This document shows, piece by piece, positions 61,076 through 64,000 of a stretch of DNA of 64,000 nt. Position 1 is the stretch's first letter; each line of letters opens with the position of its first letter. Below the pieces are notes generated by a model. It worked only from the letters and a program-made list of their open reading frames with translations, had not been told where the DNA came from and made no database searches. Source of the DNA: Marinomonas mediterranea MMB-1 (lineage in GTDB: Bacteria > Pseudomonadota > Gammaproteobacteria > Pseudomonadales > Marinomonadaceae); assembly GCF_000192865.1 (NCBI RefSeq), contig NC_015276.1, positions 2,728,001-2,792,000 of the forward strand. The letters are read 5' to 3'. The position numbers and the translations under genes are program-made.

Positions 61076-62421
61076 AGCGCTTTTACTAGCTCCACAAAAT
61101 GCTCTCCGCGTGCTTCAAATCCTTTGTACATATCAAAGCTTGCGCATGCTGGAGAAAGTAATACGATGTCCCCTTCTTTTGCGTCGCTCTTAGCCAAAGC
61201 GACCGCTTCTGATAGGTCACCCACGAGACTATACACAGAGACATCTGAAATAGACGTTGAAATAAGGTCCGCATCCTTACCAAACAAAATGGTTCTTTTT
61301 ACATATTTATCAATAGGCTGAGAGAGCGGGGAGAAGTCCGCATCCTTCCCCTCACCCCCTGCAATCAAAATTATGTTCTGTCGTTTTAAGTCACCTAATC
61401 CATTTAACGCCGCCAATGTGGCCCCAACATTCGTACCTTTCGAATCGTTTATGTAGGTCACCCCATTAACAACTGCTACAGTCTCGCAACGGTGAGGCAA
61501 TCCCTTAAACTCATACAGCCCTTGCGCAACTGCCGGAAGCTCAATATCCACACCGAGCAAATCAAGAATAGACAAAGCTGCTAATACATTTGCGAGATTA
61601 TGGGTTCCTTTTAATGCGATTTCTGAGGAGTGATATAACGGCTTAACCCCTTTAGACAACCACACTCCCTTATCATCAGGAAGAAGGCCAAATTCTTTGA
61701 GATCTGGACTACCTGTAGTGAAGGCTCTAACAGGGGTATCCTGAGACAAAAGAGGCGCAGTGAGAATGTCCTGTTTATTGCAGACCGCTGACTTGCATCC
61801 TCGATATATTCTCTGCTTTGCCCGTTGATAAGAATACAGATCATCATAGCGATCCATATGATCCTCACTCACATTAAGCATGCAAGCGACATCGGCCTTA
61901 AGCGCGTGCGTCGTCTCCAATTGAAAACTGGACAGCTCGAGCACATAGTAATCGGCTTCTTGAGAAAGAGTATCTAATGCCGGACGGCCAATATTACCGC
62001 CCGCTATTGCCGCTTTGCCGATGGATTTCAATAAATATTCGACGAGCGTAGTGACTGTACTTTTTGCATTGGACCCCGTTATCGCTATAAAAGGCGCATC
62101 AACATATTCAGCAAATAAGTCGATATCCCCTCGCATCTCAACACCTTGCTCCGCTAACTTTTTAAGCACAGGATTCGAAAGCGCCACCCCAGGACTAACA
62201 AATAATTCTGTCACACCCAACTTGGTCAGAGCCTCAAGCGACCCAAGGAATATTTTATCTTCATCACAGAACGCCTTAATTTCATCAAGACCAGGTGGGT
62301 TCTCCCTAGAATCCACCACAAAAAAATCAAGACCTTTTTGCGCTAAGAATTTGACGCAAGAAACGCCGGATTTGCCCAATCCAACAACAGCCCGAACTCG
62401 ATCAGATCCAATCAATCCCAT
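61072..62421 (-). CDS. murD: UDP-MurNAc-L-alanine-D-glutamate ligase
   Basis: Adds D-glutamate to the stem peptide. P-loop AITGSNAKSTVTTLVEYL carries alanine where enterics have glycine (GSNGKST), as in some relatives. LSSFQLE and the NVSEDHMDRY stretch are present, as is INDSKGTNVGAT. 449 residues. Starts 10 bases after mraY. Confidence 0.97.
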   Translation of the reverse strand: MGLIGSDRVRAVVGLGKSGVSCVKFLAQKGLDFFVVDSRENPPGLDEIKAFCDEDKIFLGSLEALTKLGVTELFVSPGVALSNPVLKKLAEQGVEMRGDIDLFAEYVDAPFIAITGSNAKSTVTTLVEYLLKSIGKAAIAGGNIGRPALDTLSQEADYYVLELSSFQLETTHALKADVACMLNVSEDHMDRYDDLYSYQRAKQRIYRGCKSAVCNKQDILTAPLLSQDTPVRAFTTGSPDLKEFGLLPDDKGVWLSKGVKPLYHSSEIALKGTHNLANVLAALSILDLLGVDIELPAVAQGLYEFKGLPHRCETVAVVNGVTYINDSKGTNVGATLAALNGLGDLKRQNIILIAGGEGKDADFSPLSQPIDKYVKRTILFGKDADLISTSISDVSVYSLVGDLSEAVALAKSDAKEGDIVLLSPACASFDMYKGFEARGEHFVELVKAL

Positions 62422-62431
62422 ATCGAACCTC

Positions 62432-63514
62432 TTAACGTACTTTCAACGTTGCAAAGCCGACTAACACTAAGCAAACAGTAATAATCCAAAACCGAACAAT
62501 TACTTTCGGTTCTGCCCAGCCTTTAAGTTCGAAATGGTGGTGAATGGGAGCCATACGAAAAATCCTGCGCTTCGTTAAGCGATATGAAGCAACCTGCAAT
62601 ATCACGGACACCGTTTCCATCACAAACACCCCACCCATAATAAACAGAACCAGCTCCTGACGAACAATCACCGCAATCGTTCCTAGTGCAGCCCCTAATG
62701 CCAAAGCACCCACATCGCCCATGAAAATTTGAGCTGGATAGGTATTAAACCAAAGAAAACCTAACCCCGCCCCGACCAAAGCGGCGCAAAAGACGATGAT
62801 TTCGCCTGTCCCTTCAACGTACGGAATCAACAAGTAATCAGCAAATCGGATATTACCTGTTAGATAGGCAAATACACCTAAAGCGCCGCCCACTAAAACA
62901 GTTGGTAGGATGGCTAAACCGTCTAAGCCATCCGTTAAATTAACAGCGTTACTGGTACCCACAATAACGAAGTATGTGAGTACAACGAAAAATGCCCCTA
63001 AAGGAATAGCAACATCCTTAAAAACAGGAACAATTAGTGACGTCTCTGCTGGGGTTGAGGCCGTCATATATAAATAAAGCGCAGCGCCTAGCCCAAAAAC
63101 ACTCTGCCAAAGGTACTTCCACTTCGCAGGTAAACCACGAGGGTTCTTCTCAACCACTTTACGGTAGTCATCCACCCACCCAACTAAACCAAACGCAAGC
63201 GTCGTTAAGAGCACGATCCATATATATTCGTTGGTTAGATCACCCCAAAGCAAGGTACTAATGCTAATGGAAAAAATAATAAGCGCGCCGCCCATTGTTG
63301 GCGTACCCGCCTTGCTCAGATGTGACTGCGGCCCATCTGAACGTATCGCCTGACCAATCTGCAATGTTTGCAGCAAACGAATCACACGCTTTCCGATCAA
63401 TAAAGAAATAAACAGAGCTGTCAAAACACCTAAGATTGCTCTTAATGAAAGGTAATTAAAGACAGAAAAAAAGGTGAAATACTTACTTAGGTAAGCGGTT
63501 AAAAAAAGTAGCAT
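62432..63514 (-). CDS. mraY: Phospho-MurNAc-pentapeptide translocase MraY
   Basis: Integral membrane enzyme that makes lipid I from UDP-MurNAc-pentapeptide and undecaprenyl phosphate. Ten helices; motifs SKAGTPTMGG, NAVNLTDGLDGLA with the Asp pair, and RMAPIHHHFELKGW with the histidine run. 360 residues. Starts 13 bases after murF. Confidence 0.98.
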   Translation of the reverse strand: MLLFLTAYLSKYFTFFSVFNYLSLRAILGVLTALFISLLIGKRVIRLLQTLQIGQAIRSDGPQSHLSKAGTPTMGGALIIFSISISTLLWGDLTNEYIWIVLLTTLAFGLVGWVDDYRKVVEKNPRGLPAKWKYLWQSVFGLGAALYLYMTASTPAETSLIVPVFKDVAIPLGAFFVVLTYFVIVGTSNAVNLTDGLDGLAILPTVLVGGALGVFAYLTGNIRFADYLLIPYVEGTGEIIVFCAALVGAGLGFLWFNTYPAQIFMGDVGALALGAALGTIAVIVRQELVLFIMGGVFVMETVSVILQVASYRLTKRRIFRMAPIHHHFELKGWAEPKVIVRFWIITVCLVLVGFATLKVR

Positions 63515-63527
63515 TTTAGGACAATTC

Positions 63528-64000
63528 CTAGATTTTTATTACGTTTACAATATCGTCCATCTTGGCTGAGCGCGAGCCTTTAACCAAAACAGCGTGTTCA
63601 TTATTCAGAGTTAACAGAAACTGTGCGAGACTTTCTTTTGATGCGTAAACACGCCCTTCTCTTCCCACTTTTTTAAACTCATCTACCGCTAAGCCAGCGA
63701 TGGGCCCGACGGCTAACACACAGTCTATTTTCTTTTCCGCGGCATATTTCCCAAGCCCGCGATGAATACTTTCTTCCTGATCACCCAACTCTCCAAGAGC
63801 ACCTAAAACCAACCATTTTTTAATGGGCTTTTGCATCGAAAGAACATCAATTGCAGCCTCAACAGACGTTGGGCTGGCATTGTAACAGTCATCAATAAGA
63901 AGAGCGTTATTTTTCGTCAAGCCAAATTCCATTCTTCCTTTAACTTGAACAGCCTTCGATACCTTATTTAGAGCATCAATAAAATGGACATCAACGTGCA
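63528..64000 (-). CDS. murF: MurF ligase, C-terminal part (gene continues beyond the window)
   Basis: C-terminal about 157 residues of the enzyme that adds D-Ala-D-Ala to the UDP-MurNAc-tripeptide. The frame stays open to the window edge. The LLIDDCYNASPTSVEAAIDV stretch, LGALGELG and VLVKGSRSAKMDDIV are the conserved C-domain motifs. The N-terminal P-loop half is outside the window. Confidence 0.96.
   Translation of the reverse strand, partial: HVDVHFIDALNKVSKAVQVKGRMEFGLTKNNALLIDDCYNASPTSVEAAIDVLSMQKPIKKWLVLGALGELGDQEESIHRGLGKYAAEKKIDCVLAVGPIAGLAVDEFKKVGREGRVYASKESLAQFLLTLNNEHAVLVKGSRSAKMDDIVNVIKI

Overview
The window comes from a moderately AT-rich marine-type gammaproteobacterium, most likely in Oceanospirillales and close to Marinomonas. 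The division and cell-wall cluster has the gammaproteobacterial order murF-mraY-murD-ftsW-murG-murC-ddlB-ftsQ-ftsA-ftsZ-lpxC-secA-argJ-mutT. The thrS-infC-rpmI-rplT-pheS-pheT-ihfA block is also standard. A glucosylglycerate solute locus and a LapA-type adhesin fit a marine, surface-associated organism. The genus is an inference. No tRNA, rRNA or CRISPR array was seen.
Layout. 1-7335 (minus): N-terminal and repeat part of a giant LapA-like adhesin, cut by the window edge and broken in reading frame by one extra base near 1848. 7.7-14 kb (mostly plus): SulP transporter with a universal stress protein, a cupredoxin-like secreted protein, an AraC regulator, a DMT exporter and a class V aminotransferase. 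14.6-18.7 kb (plus): glucosylglycerate module, with phosphatase, glucosyl-3-phosphoglycerate synthase and glucosylglycerate phosphorylase. 18.7-27.6 kb: ABC exporter, HopJ-family protein, HAD phosphatase, TyrR-like regulator, ROK regulator divergent from an AGE-family sugar isomerase, and a LysR regulator. 27.7-33.7 kb: carbonic anhydrase, RlmA, a GGDEF-EAL protein and three conserved proteins of unknown function. 33.8-40.8 kb: translation block ending in ihfA. 41-47.5 kb: O-methyltransferase, GIY-YIG-like protein, class II DAHP synthase, XRE-cupin regulator, DUF442 protein, an intact IS30-family insertion, PpiC and a two-receiver response regulator. 47.6-64 kb (minus): mutT, argJ, secA, lpxC and the division/murein cluster, ending inside murF.
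How the genes work together. GpgS and the HAD phosphatase would make the compatible solute glucosylglycerate, and the GH13 phosphorylase would recover glucose-1-phosphate from it. A hairpin terminator separates synthesis from breakdown. The gpgS upstream region has an unusually spaced promoter with a dyad in the spacer. The adhesin N-terminus has a retention module and a di-alanine site typical of c-di-GMP-controlled surface release; the LapD, LapG and type I secretion genes are not in this window.
The most useful second looks are the adhesin frameshift, the ATA start of infC, the terminator just in front of pheS, the gpgS promoter architecture, the degenerate GIY-YIG protein and a terminator core shared at three loci. 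I saw no clear undescribed multi-gene defence or mobile system.
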